Origin: RPQJ01 sp052035645
Lineage (GTDB): Bacteria > Pseudomonadota > Gammaproteobacteria > Steroidobacterales > Steroidobacteraceae
DNA length: 64,000 nt
Assembly (NCBI GenBank): GCA_052035645.1
Contig: JBPOHK010000109.1
Coordinates: 1 to 64,000, forward strand
Direction: 5' to 3'
Shown: positions 55,965-64,000 of the stretch, piece after piece
Layout: each line of letters starts with the position of its first letter
How positions within the stretch are numbered: position 1 is the stretch's first letter
Translations under genes and position numbers: made by a program
Notes under the pieces: generated by a model
Databases searched by the model: none
Told to the model about the DNA's origin: nothing
Seen by the model: the letters and a program-made list of their open reading frames with translations, nothing else

Positions 55965-57239
55965 GTGGCCGAGCTGTCCGTCGGCGCCTCGATCTCCATC
56001 CTCGTCCTGTGCCTCGCGCTCTCGGCGTTCTTCTCGAGCACCGAGACGGCGCTGATGAGCATCAACCGCTATCGCCTGCGCCACCTGGCGCGCGAGGGCA
56101 GCCGCAGCGCGCACGTGGCCGAGCAGCTGCTCGAGCGGCCGGACCGCCTGATCGGCATGATCCTGATCTGCAACAACCTGGTGAACTCCGCGGCGGCCGC
56201 GCTGGTCACCATGATCGCCCTGCAGCTCGGCGGCGAGGGCTATGCCGCCGCCGGCGTGCTGATATTCACCGTGCTGCTGATCATCTTCGGCGAAGTCGCG
56301 CCGAAGACCTTCGGGGCGCTGTACCCGGAGCGCCTCGCCCTGCCCTCGGCACACGTGTATGCGCTGCTGCTGAAGCTGCTGTACCCGATCGTGTGGGCCA
56401 CCAACCTGGTCGCCAACGGCGTGCTGCGACTGCTCGGCATCACCCAGGAGAAGGCCAGCCGGACCTCGCTCAGCTCGGAGGAGCTGCGCACGGTGGTCGC
56501 CGAGGCGAGCACCGTCATCCCGCACCGCCACCAGCGCATGCTGATGAGCATCCTCGACCTCGAGAAGGTCAGCGTCGAGGACATCATGATCCCGCGCAAC
56601 GAAATCTCCGGCATCAACGTCTCCGACGAGTGGGACGACGTGATGGAGACGCTGCGCCAGAGCCGGCACACGCGCATTCCCTGCTACGACGGCGACCTCG
56701 AGAACCTGGTCGGGATCCTGCACATGAAGAAGGTCGCGCGCCTGCTCGCGCGCGGCGAGCTCACCCGCGAGCGGCTGGTCGCCATGGCGAAGGAGCGCGA
56801 ACCCTACTTCGTGCCCGAAGGCACCTCGCTCAACACCCAGTTGCTGCAGTTCCAGCGCCAGCGGCGGCGCGTCGCCTTCGTGGTCGACGAGTACGGCGAC
56901 GTGCAGGGACTGGTCACGCTCGAGGACCTCCTCGAGGAGATCGTCGGCGAGTTCACCTCGGACACGTCCTCGCTGCACAAGGACGTGCACAAGGAAAAGG
57001 GCGACACCTGGGTGGTGAACGCCTCCGCGAGCGTGCGCACCCTCAACCGCAAGATGGGCTGGAACCTGCCGACGACGGGGCCGCGGACGCTGAACGGCCT
57101 GATCCTCGAGTACCTCGAGACGATCCCGGAGACCGGCACGCGCCTGCGCATCGGCGAGTACTCGCTCGAGATCCTGCAGACCGGCGAGAACGCGGTGCGG
57201 ACCGTGCGCCTCGCGCGGCTCGCCACTGCCGACGCCTGA
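55965..57239 (+). CDS. corB: CorB/CorC (HlyC/CorC) family transporter with DUF21 and CBS domains
   Basis: A 424-residue membrane protein of the CNNM/CorB magnesium transporter family. Order: DUF21 membrane domain (1-180; SAFFSSTETALMSINR and ILICNNLVNSAAAALVT, IIFGEVAPKTFGALYPERLAL), two CBS domains (about 205-330; DIMIPRNEISGI and FVVDEYGDVQGLVTLEDLLEEIVGE) and a C-terminal CorC_HlyC domain (345-420). The start is GTG at 55965, 4 nt after ypjD. Likely roles are Mg2+ efflux or Mg/Co resistance, known for homologues. Confidence 0.92.
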   Translation: MAELSVGASISILVLCLALSAFFSSTETALMSINRYRLRHLAREGSRSAHVAEQLLERPDRLIGMILICNNLVNSAAAALVTMIALQLGGEGYAAAGVLIFTVLLIIFGEVAPKTFGALYPERLALPSAHVYALLLKLLYPIVWATNLVANGVLRLLGITQEKASRTSLSSEELRTVVAEASTVIPHRHQRMLMSILDLEKVSVEDIMIPRNEISGINVSDEWDDVMETLRQSRHTRIPCYDGDLENLVGILHMKKVARLLARGELTRERLVAMAKEREPYFVPEGTSLNTQLLQFQRQRRRVAFVVDEYGDVQGLVTLEDLLEEIVGEFTSDTSSLHKDVHKEKGDTWVVNASASVRTLNRKMGWNLPTTGPRTLNGLILEYLETIPETGTRLRIGEYSLEILQTGENAVRTVRLARLATADA

Positions 57240-57248
57240 GCCGGCGGC

Positions 57249-58601
57249 TCAAGAGGCGAGCTGCAGCGCCTCCGGCAGCCGCGCGACCCCCAGCACCTCG
57301 ATGCCCTCGAGCGCGCGCCGCGGCACGTTCGCCTCGGGCACCAGCGCGCGACGGAATCCCTGCTTCGCGGCCTCGCGCAGCCGCTCCTCGCCGTAGGGCA
57401 CGGGCCGGATCTCGCCGGTGAGCCCGAGTTCGCCGAACACGACCGTGTCGGCCGCGAGCGGCTTGTCGCGCAGGCTCGAGTACGCGGCGAGCACCGCCGG
57501 CAGGTCGGCGGCCGTCTCGCCGATGCGCACGCCGCCGGCGACGTTGACGAACACGTCGCAGCCGGAGGTGGCGATGCCGCCGTGCCGGTGCAGGACGGCG
57601 AGCAGCAGCGCCAGCCGGCCCGACTCGAACCCCACCGCGACCCGGCGCGGGTTCATCGCCTGGGTCGCATCCACCAGCGCCTGCACCTCCACGAGCAGCG
57701 GCCGGCTGCCCTCGCGCACGACCGTCACGACGCTGCCGGCGACCGGCTGCGGGTGGCGCGAGAGGAAGATCGCGGACGGATTGCGCACCTCGCGCAGCCC
57801 CTGCTCGACCATCGCGAACACACCGAGCTCGTTGGCCGCGCCGAAGCGGTTCTTCACCGCACGCACGACCCGGTAGCGGCTGCCCGGGTCGCTCTCGAAG
57901 TACAGCACGGTGTCGACCACGTGCTCGAGGATGCGCGGCCCGGCGAGCGTGCCCTCCTTGGTCACGTGGCCGATGAGCAGCACCGTCACCTGGTGGCTCT
58001 TGGCGTAGCGCACGAGCTGCGCCGCCGACTCGCGCACCTGCACGGCCGAGCCGGCCGAGGACTCGCTCAGCTCGGTCTGCACGGTCTGGATGGAGTCGAC
58101 CACCAGCACCTGCGCCTGGCAGCGGGTGGCCTCCTCGAGGATGGCCTCCACGCGCGTCTCGGCGGCGAGCCGCAACGACGCCGCCTCGAGCCCGAGCCGC
58201 TTCGCGCGCAGCGCCACCTGCCGCACGGACTCCTCGCCGGACACGTACAGCACGGGCCGCTCGCGGCTGAGCGCGTCGGCCGCCTGCAGCAGCAGCGTGG
58301 ACTTGCCGATCCCGGGGTCGCCGCCGAGCAGCACGACCGAGCCTGCCACGAGCCCGCCGCCGAGGACCCGGTCCAGCTCGCCAATGCCGGTCAGGGCCCT
58401 GTGGTCCGGCTCCTCTGTGACCTGTGTCACGGTTTTGCTGGTGGAGGCGGCGCCGGACGCGCCGCGGCGGGGCCCGCTGGCCGACACTGCGACGGCGAGT
58501 TCCAGCGTGTTCCAGGCCTGGCAGGCGGGGCATTGGCCCTGCCACTGCGGGGCGTGCGCGCCGCAGGAGCCGCACACGTAACTCGTCTTGGGTCGGGCCA
58601 T
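57249..58601 (-). CDS. radA: DNA repair protein RadA
   Basis: A 450-residue RecA-like DNA branch-migration helicase. N-terminal zinc finger Cys10/13/24/27 (CGSC...CPAC), RecA-like core with Walker A GGDPGIGKST (Lys100), the RadA-specific KNRFGAANELGVF motif near residue 252, and a C-terminal Lon-like domain (GCDVFVNVAGGVRIGETAADLPAVLA). ATG at 58601 is chosen over ATG at 58610: AGGATGG is correctly spaced for 58601. It converges with corB and diverges from the kinase gene. Confidence 0.96.
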   Translation of the reverse strand: MARPKTSYVCGSCGAHAPQWQGQCPACQAWNTLELAVAVSASGPRRGASGAASTSKTVTQVTEEPDHRALTGIGELDRVLGGGLVAGSVVLLGGDPGIGKSTLLLQAADALSRERPVLYVSGEESVRQVALRAKRLGLEAASLRLAAETRVEAILEEATRCQAQVLVVDSIQTVQTELSESSAGSAVQVRESAAQLVRYAKSHQVTVLLIGHVTKEGTLAGPRILEHVVDTVLYFESDPGSRYRVVRAVKNRFGAANELGVFAMVEQGLREVRNPSAIFLSRHPQPVAGSVVTVVREGSRPLLVEVQALVDATQAMNPRRVAVGFESGRLALLLAVLHRHGGIATSGCDVFVNVAGGVRIGETAADLPAVLAAYSSLRDKPLAADTVVFGELGLTGEIRPVPYGEERLREAAKQGFRRALVPEANVPRRALEGIEVLGVARLPEALQLAS

Positions 58602-58707
58602 CGCGGCCATCCTGGGTGGGGCGGGGCGGAAGCCGGCGGATGCTAGCACGGCCTGCGCCCACCGATGGACTGTGACGGACACGACACAGGCGGGGCGCCG
58701 CTCAACC

Positions 58708-58713
58708 TATACT
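58708..58713 (+). promoter_or_regulatory. Possible -10 box before the Ser/Thr kinase gene
   Basis: TATACT, 13 nt before the ATG at 58726. No clear -35. A start near 58720 would make the leader very short, which would favour initiation at the inner ATG (58753). Confidence 0.3.
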
Positions 58714-58725
58714 TTCGCGCGTACC

Positions 58726-59640
58726 ATGCGTCCCGGCTTCGAAAACACCGTCATGCTCGACACCTCCGGCGGCCGTCGCGAACGGCCCGCGCCGCCGAAG
58801 GCCACGTCCCAGATGAAGCTGGGCCGCTACCAGATCCACGGCGAGATCGGCAAGGGCGCGATGGGCGTCGTCTACCGCGCGCGCGACCCGATGATCAACC
58901 GCGAGGTCGCGCTCAAGGCGATCCCGCTCGCTGACGAATTCGAGGGCGCCGAGCTCGAGGACGCCCGCAGCAAGTTCTTCCGCGAGGCCGAGATGGCCGG
59001 ACGGCTCTCGCATCCGCACATCGTCACGATCTACGACGCGGGCGAGGACCACGGCGTGGCCTACATCGCCATGGAACTGCTGCGCGGGCACCACCTGGTC
59101 GAGCACACGACCGAGGACAAGCTGCTGCCCCCGGCGATCGCCATCGAGCTGATGGCGCGGATCGCCGACGCGCTGCACTACGCCCACCAGAACCAGGTCG
59201 TGCACCGCGACATCAAGCCGGCGAACATCATGTTCGACGCGCCGAGCGGCGAGCTGAAGATCACCGACTTCGGCATCGCGCGGCTCACGGACTCGAACCG
59301 CACGCGCACGGGCGTGGTGCTCGGCACGCCGTCGTTCATGTCGCCCGAGCAGCTGCAGGGACGCGTGGTGACCGGCAGCTCCGACCTGTTCTCGCTCGCC
59401 GTCACGCTGTACCAGCTGCTGACGGCGCAACTGCCGTTCCGCGCCGACTCGATGCCGGGCCTGATGCTGAAGATCGCCCAGGAGCCGCACGTCCCCGCCC
59501 GCCTGGTGAACCCGGCGCTGCCGGCGGGGGTGGACGCATTCCTCGATCGCGCCCTGGCCAAGCAGCCCGCGGACCGCTACCCGAGCGGCGCCGCCTTCGC
59601 GCTCGCGCTGCGCGCGCTCAACTCGCCCGGGCGGTCCTGA
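58726..59640 (+). CDS. Soluble Hanks-type serine/threonine protein kinase
   Basis: A 304-residue eukaryotic-like kinase with no membrane helix or PASTA repeats. Gly loop GKGAMG (42-47), ATP lysine Lys64 (ALKAI), catalytic HRDIKPAN (Asp162), DFG at 181-183, an activation segment with several Thr/Ser (RTRTGVVLGTPSFMSPEQ) and SPE at 206-208; all catalytic residues are intact. The first 30 residues are a linker with Thr/Ser. It forms a unit with a PP2C phosphatase (3-nt gap) and an FHA protein, a classic phospho-switch trio. Start at 58726 is uncertain; ATG at 58753 is possible. Confidence 0.93.
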   Translation: MRPGFENTVMLDTSGGRRERPAPPKATSQMKLGRYQIHGEIGKGAMGVVYRARDPMINREVALKAIPLADEFEGAELEDARSKFFREAEMAGRLSHPHIVTIYDAGEDHGVAYIAMELLRGHHLVEHTTEDKLLPPAIAIELMARIADALHYAHQNQVVHRDIKPANIMFDAPSGELKITDFGIARLTDSNRTRTGVVLGTPSFMSPEQLQGRVVTGSSDLFSLAVTLYQLLTAQLPFRADSMPGLMLKIAQEPHVPARLVNPALPAGVDAFLDRALAKQPADRYPSGAAFALALRALNSPGRS

Positions 59641-59643
59641 GCC

Positions 59644-60468
59644 ATGCGCCACAAGGGCAAGTTCCGGTGCGTGGGCGTGACCGACACGGGCCGCGTGCGC
59701 GAGCACAACGAAGACACCTTCGGCACCGACGCCGACATCGGCCTGGTCGCCCTCGCCGACGGCATGGGCGGCTACAAGGCGGGCGAAGTGGCGAGCGGGA
59801 TCACGGTCCGCACCGTCATGAGCCTGGTCAAGGAGGCCGTGGACCGCGAGGACCTCAGCCTGAAGGACGAGACCACCGGCCTGACCCGGCCGGGGATCCT
59901 GCTGCGCGACGCCATCCAGCGCGCCAACAAGATCATCCACCACACCGCCCGGACGCAGCCGAACTGCGAGGGCATGGGCACGACCGTGGTGGCCGGCCTG
60001 TTCTTCGACGACCGCCTGACCGTGGCGCACGTGGGCGACTCGCGCCTGTACCGCATGCGGGACGGGCGGCTCGAGCGGGTGACCCAGGACCACTCGCTGC
60101 TCCAGGAACTCGTGGCCCGGGGCTTCTACACGCCCGAGGAGGCCGCGCGGGCCTCGGCCAAGAACTACGTGACCCGGGCCCTCGGGGTGGAACCGACCGT
60201 GGAGGTCGAGATCACCGAGGTCCCCGTCCTGAAGGACGACCTCTACCTGCTCTGCTCGGACGGCCTGTCCGACATGGTCGAGGACGACGATATTCAGTTA
60301 ACGATCAGTACCTTTGGTGCTAACCTTGAGACGCTTGCTAAGCAGTTGGTGATGCTCAGCAACGACAACGGCGGACGGGACAACATCTCGATCGTGCTGG
60401 TGAGGGTGCTCGAGCAGTTCCCCGCCCAGCGCCGGGTGCTCGACCGCCTTCTGGGGATGTTCGCGTAA
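59644..60468 (+). CDS. PP2C-family serine/threonine phosphatase
   Basis: A 274-residue metal-dependent phosphatase, the likely antagonist of the adjacent kinase. Metal and phosphate residues: RVREHNEDTF (Glu23, Asp24), LADGMGG (Asp39, Gly40), HVGDSRLYR, LLCSDGLSD and GGRDNISIVLV. No membrane segment. Codons 216 to about 236 (60289-60350) break the strong G/C third-base bias of the gene, with GAT, ATT, TTA, TTT, GGT, GCT and CTT. Start ATG at 59644. The FHA gene follows after 15 nt. Confidence 0.94.
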   Translation: MRHKGKFRCVGVTDTGRVREHNEDTFGTDADIGLVALADGMGGYKAGEVASGITVRTVMSLVKEAVDREDLSLKDETTGLTRPGILLRDAIQRANKIIHHTARTQPNCEGMGTTVVAGLFFDDRLTVAHVGDSRLYRMRDGRLERVTQDHSLLQELVARGFYTPEEAARASAKNYVTRALGVEPTVEVEITEVPVLKDDLYLLCSDGLSDMVEDDDIQLTISTFGANLETLAKQLVMLSNDNGGRDNISIVLVRVLEQFPAQRRVLDRLLGMFA

Positions 60469-60483
60469 GGGAGCGCGTAAACC

Positions 60484-61185
60484 ATGGCCAGGCTCGTACT
60501 CAGTCTCGATGGGCAGGTGCTCGCCGAGTACAACATGACCAAGGAGCGCTACACGGTGGGGCGCCTCCCGGACAACGACATCCGGATCGACAACCCGGCC
60601 GTCAGCGGCCACCACGCGCTGATCATCAACATCCTCAACGACTCCTTCCTCGAGGACCTGAACAGCACCAACGGCACCTACGTCAACGGCAAGATCATCA
60701 AGAAGCACGCGCTGCAGGACGACGACGTCATCACGGTCGGCCACCACACGCTGCGCTTCGTCGACAGCGAGGGCGACGAGCCCGCCGACGAGTTCCAGAA
60801 GACCATGGTGATCAGCCCGCGCGACGCCGCGCGCATGGCCGTGCCGCCCCCGCCGCCGCCGCCCCCGCCGGGCCATGTGATGACCGCGGGCGGCGCCTTC
60901 GCCAACGGCGCGCTGCCGAAGGCCAAGCTGCAGGTGCTCTCCGGCCAGTTCGCCGGCCGCGAGCTCGAACTCGTCAAGACGCTGACCACGCTGGGCCGCC
61001 CTGGCGTGCAGGTCGCGGCGATCACGCGCCGTGCCGACGGTTTCTACATCGTGCACGTCGAGAGCGGCCGCGAAGGCGACTACCCGCTGGTGAACGGCGC
61101 CCCGATCGGGCCGCAGGCCTGCAAGCTCCACGACAACGACGTGGTGCAGCTCGCCGGCGTGAAGATGGGGTTCTTCGTCAGCTAG
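60484..61185 (+). CDS. FHA-domain protein, one canonical and one degenerate FHA domain
   Basis: A 233-residue phosphothreonine-binding protein. The N-terminal FHA (about 20-92) keeps GRLPDNDI, SGHHA (Ser41, His44) and STNGTYVNG (61-69), so it should bind pThr. A nine-proline run (121-129) and Gly/Ala stretch join it to a second FHA-like fold (about 145-230) that has LGRPG and VNGAP but lacks the Ser-x-x-His pair. AAGGGAG lies 10 nt before ATG. Its TAG stop overlaps the alr TAG on the other strand in one CTAG. Partners are probably substrates of the adjacent kinase. Confidence 0.9.
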   Translation: MARLVLSLDGQVLAEYNMTKERYTVGRLPDNDIRIDNPAVSGHHALIINILNDSFLEDLNSTNGTYVNGKIIKKHALQDDDVITVGHHTLRFVDSEGDEPADEFQKTMVISPRDAARMAVPPPPPPPPPGHVMTAGGAFANGALPKAKLQVLSGQFAGRELELVKTLTTLGRPGVQVAAITRRADGFYIVHVESGREGDYPLVNGAPIGPQACKLHDNDVVQLAGVKMGFFVS

Positions 61186-62258
61186 CGGAATTCGTGGGCC
61201 ACGCGCTGGCTCACGCCGCAGATGAGCTCGTAGGCGATCGTGCCCGCGTGCTGGGCGATCTCCTCCGCCGGCACGCCCTCGCCCCACAGCACGACCGGGT
61301 CGCCGACCGAGACGGCCGGCAGGTCGGTGACGTCCACCGTGATCATGTCCATCGAGACGCGCCCGACGAGCGGCGCGCGCCGGCCGTTGACCTGCACGGG
61401 CGCGCCCGAGGCCGTCGAGCGCGGGTAGCCGTCACCGTAGCCCGCCGCGATGACGGCGATGCGCGTGTCGCGCTCCGCCCGCCAGGCGCCGCCGTAGCCG
61501 ACCGTCTCGCCGTGCCTCACCGTCTTCACGGCGATCACCTCCGACTGCAGGCTCATGGCCGCGCGCAGGCCGAGATCGCCGCCCGTGCCGCTCGGGAACG
61601 GCGAAAGCCCGTAGAGCATCAGGCCCGGGCGGACCCAGTCCCCGCGGGTGGCCGGCCAGGCGAGCACGCCGGCCGAGTTGGCGATGCTGCGGGCGCCCGG
61701 CAGGCGGGCGGTGGCCGACTCGAAGCAGGCGAGCTGCGCGGCGGTGCGTGAATCGCGCCGGTCGTCGGCGCTCGCGAGGTGGGTGACCAGCACCGGCTCG
61801 CTCTGGACCTGGACGATGCGCGACAGGCGCGCATAGGCGTCGGCGAATTCCTCCGGGCGGAAGCCGAGGCGGTTCATCCCCGTGTCGAGCTTGATCCAGG
61901 CACGGATCGCCTCGCTGCCGGCGTAGGCCTCCAGCATCGCGAGCTGCTCCGCGTTGTGGACCATCAGTTCGAAGTGCTGCTGGGCCGCGAGCGCGACCTG
62001 CCCCGCGCTGAAGACGCCCTCGAGCAGCAGCACGCGGTTCGCGAGCCCGGCCTGGCGCAGCGCGAGGCCCTCGTCCAGGCGCGCCACGGCGAAGCCGTCC
62101 GCCTCCGCGAGCGCCTTCGCGGACTGCAGCACGCCGTGGCCGTAGGCATTGGCCTTGATCACGGCCATCACGCGCGCGCCGGCCGCCTTCGTGCGCGCGA
62201 CCTGCAGGTTGTGCCTCAGGGCGGCGGTGTCGATGACGGAGCGGATCAGCGAGGACAC
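61182..62258 (-). CDS. alr: Alanine racemase
   Basis: PLP enzyme of 358 residues interconverting L- and D-alanine for peptidoglycan. PLP lysine Lys35 in VIKANAYGHG; the second catalytic Tyr is in AAGYGDGYPR; SMDMITVDVT near the C-terminus. The start is GTG at 62258, 10 nt after the dnaB stop: dnaB-alr is the conserved gammaproteobacterial pair. The stop shares CTAG with the FHA gene stop, tail to tail. Confidence 0.96.
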   Translation of the reverse strand: MSSLIRSVIDTAALRHNLQVARTKAAGARVMAVIKANAYGHGVLQSAKALAEADGFAVARLDEGLALRQAGLANRVLLLEGVFSAGQVALAAQQHFELMVHNAEQLAMLEAYAGSEAIRAWIKLDTGMNRLGFRPEEFADAYARLSRIVQVQSEPVLVTHLASADDRRDSRTAAQLACFESATARLPGARSIANSAGVLAWPATRGDWVRPGLMLYGLSPFPSGTGGDLGLRAAMSLQSEVIAVKTVRHGETVGYGGAWRAERDTRIAVIAAGYGDGYPRSTASGAPVQVNGRRAPLVGRVSMDMITVDVTDLPAVSVGDPVVLWGEGVPAEEIAQHAGTIAYELICGVSQRVAHEFR

Positions 62259-62268
62259 GCGGGGGCGC

Positions 62269-63702
62269 TCAGTTGCCGTAGCCGCCGTAATCGCCGTAGT
62301 CGCCCTGCGCGAGGTTCTCGAAGCGCGTGTACTTGCCGAGGAAGGTGAGGTGCACTTCGCCCGTGGGGCCGTTGCGCTGCTTGGCGATGATGATGTCGGC
62401 GATGCCCTTGCGCGGGGTGTCGGGCTCGTACACCTCTTCGCGGTAGATGAGGATGATCAGGTCTGCATCCTGCTCGATCGCGCCCGACTCGCGCAGGTCG
62501 GACATCACCGGCTTCTTGTCGGTGCGCTGCTCCACGCTGCGGTTGAGCTGCGAGAGCGCGATCACCGGCACGCGCAGCTCCTTCGCGAGCGCCTTGAGCG
62601 AGCGCGAGATCTCCGAGATCTCGGTCGCGCGGTTCTCCTTGTTGCCCGGCACCTGCATCAGCTGCAGGTAGTCGACGACGATCAGGCCGAGGCCGTCCTT
62701 GTGCTCGCGCGCGAGGCGTCGCGCGCGGGCGCGCACCTCGGTCGGCGACAGCGCGCCGCTGTCGTCGATGAACAGCGGCGCGGACTTCATCTGCGCGATG
62801 GCGCCGTTGATGCGCGCCCAGTCCTCGTCGCCGAACATGCCGGTGCGCATGTGGCCCTGGTCGACGCGGCCGAGCGAGGAGATCATGCGGAACGCCAGCT
62901 GCTCGCGCGACATTTCCATCGAGAACACCGCGACGGCCTTGCCCGCGGCGATGGCGGCGTTCTCGCCGATGTTGAGGGCGAGCGTGGTCTTGCCCATCGA
63001 GGGGCGGCCGGCGACGACGATCAGGTCGCCCGGCTGCAGCCCGGCGGTCATCCGGTCGAGCTCGGTGTAGCCCGTGCTGATGCCGGTGAGCTGCCCCTGC
63101 GACTGGTGCAGCATGTCGAGCCGGTCGATGGTCGGGCCGAGCACGTCGCGCAGAGGCACGAAGCCCGAGCCCTGGCGGCGGCCCTTCTCGGCGATCTCGA
63201 ACACGCGGCGCTCGGCTTCGTCGACGAGGTCCGAGGCGGAGCGTCCCTCGCTCTCGTAGGCGCTCGCGGCCACCTCGCCGCTGACGCGGATCAGCTGCCG
63301 CAGCAGCGAGCGTTCGCGCACGATGTCCGCGTACGCGCGGATGTTGGCGGCGGTGGGCGTGTCGCGCGCGAGTCCGGCGAGGTAGGCGAGTCCGCCCGAC
63401 TCCTCGCCCCGGCCCTTGCTGGCGAGGTACTCCGCGAGCGTGACGGCGTCGCAGGGCTCGCTGCGCGCCGAGAGGTCGGCGATCGCCTCGAAGATCAGCT
63501 GGTGGTCGCGGCGATAGAAGTCGTCGGCGCGCAGCCGGTCCGCGACGGCGTCCCAGGTGCTGTTGTCGAGGAGCAGGCCGCCGAGCACGGCCTGCTCCGC
63601 CTCGACGGAGTGCGGCGGGACGCGCAGGGCCGCCTCGTCCATGCTGAGGTAGGCCGGCGCCTTGTTGCGGCGAGACCGGCCCGAACCGCCCTCCTGCTCC
63701 AT
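62269..63702 (-). CDS. dnaB: Replicative DNA helicase DnaB
   Basis: Hexameric 5'-3' helicase of 477 residues at the replication fork. N-terminal primase-interacting domain (about 28-130, PPHSVEAEQAVLGGLLLDN), linker helix, RecA-like motor with AGRPSMGKTT (Lys238), LIVVDYLQLM and DLRESGAIEQDAD. The C-terminus has a Gly/Tyr/Asp tail (GDYGDYGGYGN). No intein. GGGAGG lies before ATG at 63702. Order rplI-dnaB-alr as in E. coli. Confidence 0.97.
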   Translation of the reverse strand: MEQEGGSGRSRRNKAPAYLSMDEAALRVPPHSVEAEQAVLGGLLLDNSTWDAVADRLRADDFYRRDHQLIFEAIADLSARSEPCDAVTLAEYLASKGRGEESGGLAYLAGLARDTPTAANIRAYADIVRERSLLRQLIRVSGEVAASAYESEGRSASDLVDEAERRVFEIAEKGRRQGSGFVPLRDVLGPTIDRLDMLHQSQGQLTGISTGYTELDRMTAGLQPGDLIVVAGRPSMGKTTLALNIGENAAIAAGKAVAVFSMEMSREQLAFRMISSLGRVDQGHMRTGMFGDEDWARINGAIAQMKSAPLFIDDSGALSPTEVRARARRLAREHKDGLGLIVVDYLQLMQVPGNKENRATEISEISRSLKALAKELRVPVIALSQLNRSVEQRTDKKPVMSDLRESGAIEQDADLIILIYREEVYEPDTPRKGIADIIIAKQRNGPTGEVHLTFLGKYTRFENLAQGDYGDYGGYGN

Positions 63703-63723
63703 CGCGCGCCTCCCGGGCGAGGA

Positions 63724-64000
63724 TTACTCCTCGGCGACGACAGTGACCGGCAGGTCGAGCTCGATGTCGGTGTGCAGGTGCAGCTTGACGTGGTGCTCGC
63801 CGACCAGGCGGATCGGGCCGCCCGGCAGGCGCACTTCGCTGCGCTCGATGCGAATGCCGGCCTTGGTGACGGCCTCGGCGATGTCCGCCGTACCGACCGA
63901 GCCGAACAGCTTGCCCTCGGTGCCCGCCTTCGCCGTGAGGCTCAGCTTGAAGCCCTCGAGCTGGGCCGCGCGCAGCTTGGCGCTCTCGAGTTCGTCGGCG
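63724..64000 (-). CDS. rplI: 50S ribosomal protein L9, C-terminal part (runs off the window)
   Basis: The last 91 codons of bL9 are inside; the stop TAA is at 63726-63724. The translated end shows ESAKLRAAQLEGFKL, then LTAKAGTEGKLFGSVGTADIAEAV and VGEHHVKLHLHTDIEL with VTVVAEE as terminus, the C-terminal domain of bL9. It lies 21 nt upstream of dnaB on the same strand; the start is outside the window. Confidence 0.95.
   Translation of the reverse strand, partial: ADELESAKLRAAQLEGFKLSLTAKAGTEGKLFGSVGTADIAEAVTKAGIRIERSEVRLPGGPIRLVGEHHVKLHLHTDIELDLPVTVVAEE

Noticed and set aside
60840..60875. CCG-rich run in the FHA gene as a simple-sequence repeat locus
   Set aside because: It encodes the nine-proline linker with mixed CCC/CCG codons; not a pure repeat tract.

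Overview
The window is GC-rich bacterial chromosome with strongly G/C-biased third codon positions. Gene order marks it as gammaproteobacterial: clpS-clpA, infA-aat, trxB and ftsK-lolA-rarA-serS lie together as around the E. coli ftsK/clpA region; corB-ypjD-ffh-rpsP-rimM-trmD-rplS, rplI-dnaB-alr and kbl-tdh are also kept. The lipid gene load (several acyl-CoA dehydrogenases, a wax ester synthase/DGAT, acyl-CoA ligase, enoyl-CoA hydratase) suggests a lineage near Xanthomonadales, Nevskiales or Steroidobacterales; that placement is inference. No prophage, insertion sequence, CRISPR array or rRNA gene was seen.

Layout. 1-2.6 kb: start of a secreted M20 amidohydrolase, queF and a secreted M3 oligopeptidase. 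2.8-3.6 kb: an alpha/beta hydrolase. 3.6-11 kb: a minus-strand lipid block (WS/DGAT, two SDRs, two acyl-CoA dehydrogenases, one APH-type kinase); the kinase and one dehydrogenase look like the two halves of eukaryotic ACAD10/11. 11-17.5 kb: a LysR regulator, M64 peptidase, PrsW-type intramembrane protease, CHRD protein, HD-GYP protein and amidohydrolase. 17.6-24.1 kb: a CHASE histidine kinase, a small zinc-ribbon protein, enoyl-CoA hydratase, acyl-CoA ligase and a CocE/NonD esterase.

24.1-36.6 kb is the housekeeping block. tRNA-Ser(UGA) sits 7 nt after serS and is followed by a partly duplicated tRNA 3' end plus terminator with a 189-bp period, then rarA, a VanZ-like gene, lolA, ftsK, trxB, a GNAT/FemAB-like gene, aat, infA, clpA and clpS. 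36.8-42.7 kb: type II secretion gspCDEF without gspG onward. 42.7-49 kb: a queuosine-precursor transporter, a small repeat protein, hslR, kbl-tdh, class II fba and an OYE-family oxidoreductase. 49-57 kb: uppP-sppA, rplS-trmD-rimM-rpsP, ffh, ypjD and corB. 57-64 kb: radA, a Ser/Thr kinase-PP2C phosphatase-FHA trio, alr, dnaB and the end of rplI.

Most notable non-genic signals: the rtT-like repeat after tRNA-Ser; two long palindromes sharing GGGGACA ends, each in a convergent gap (infA/clpA and gspF/yhhQ); a palindrome placing TATAAT on both strands between hslR and kbl; and an A/T-ending codon patch inside the PP2C gene.
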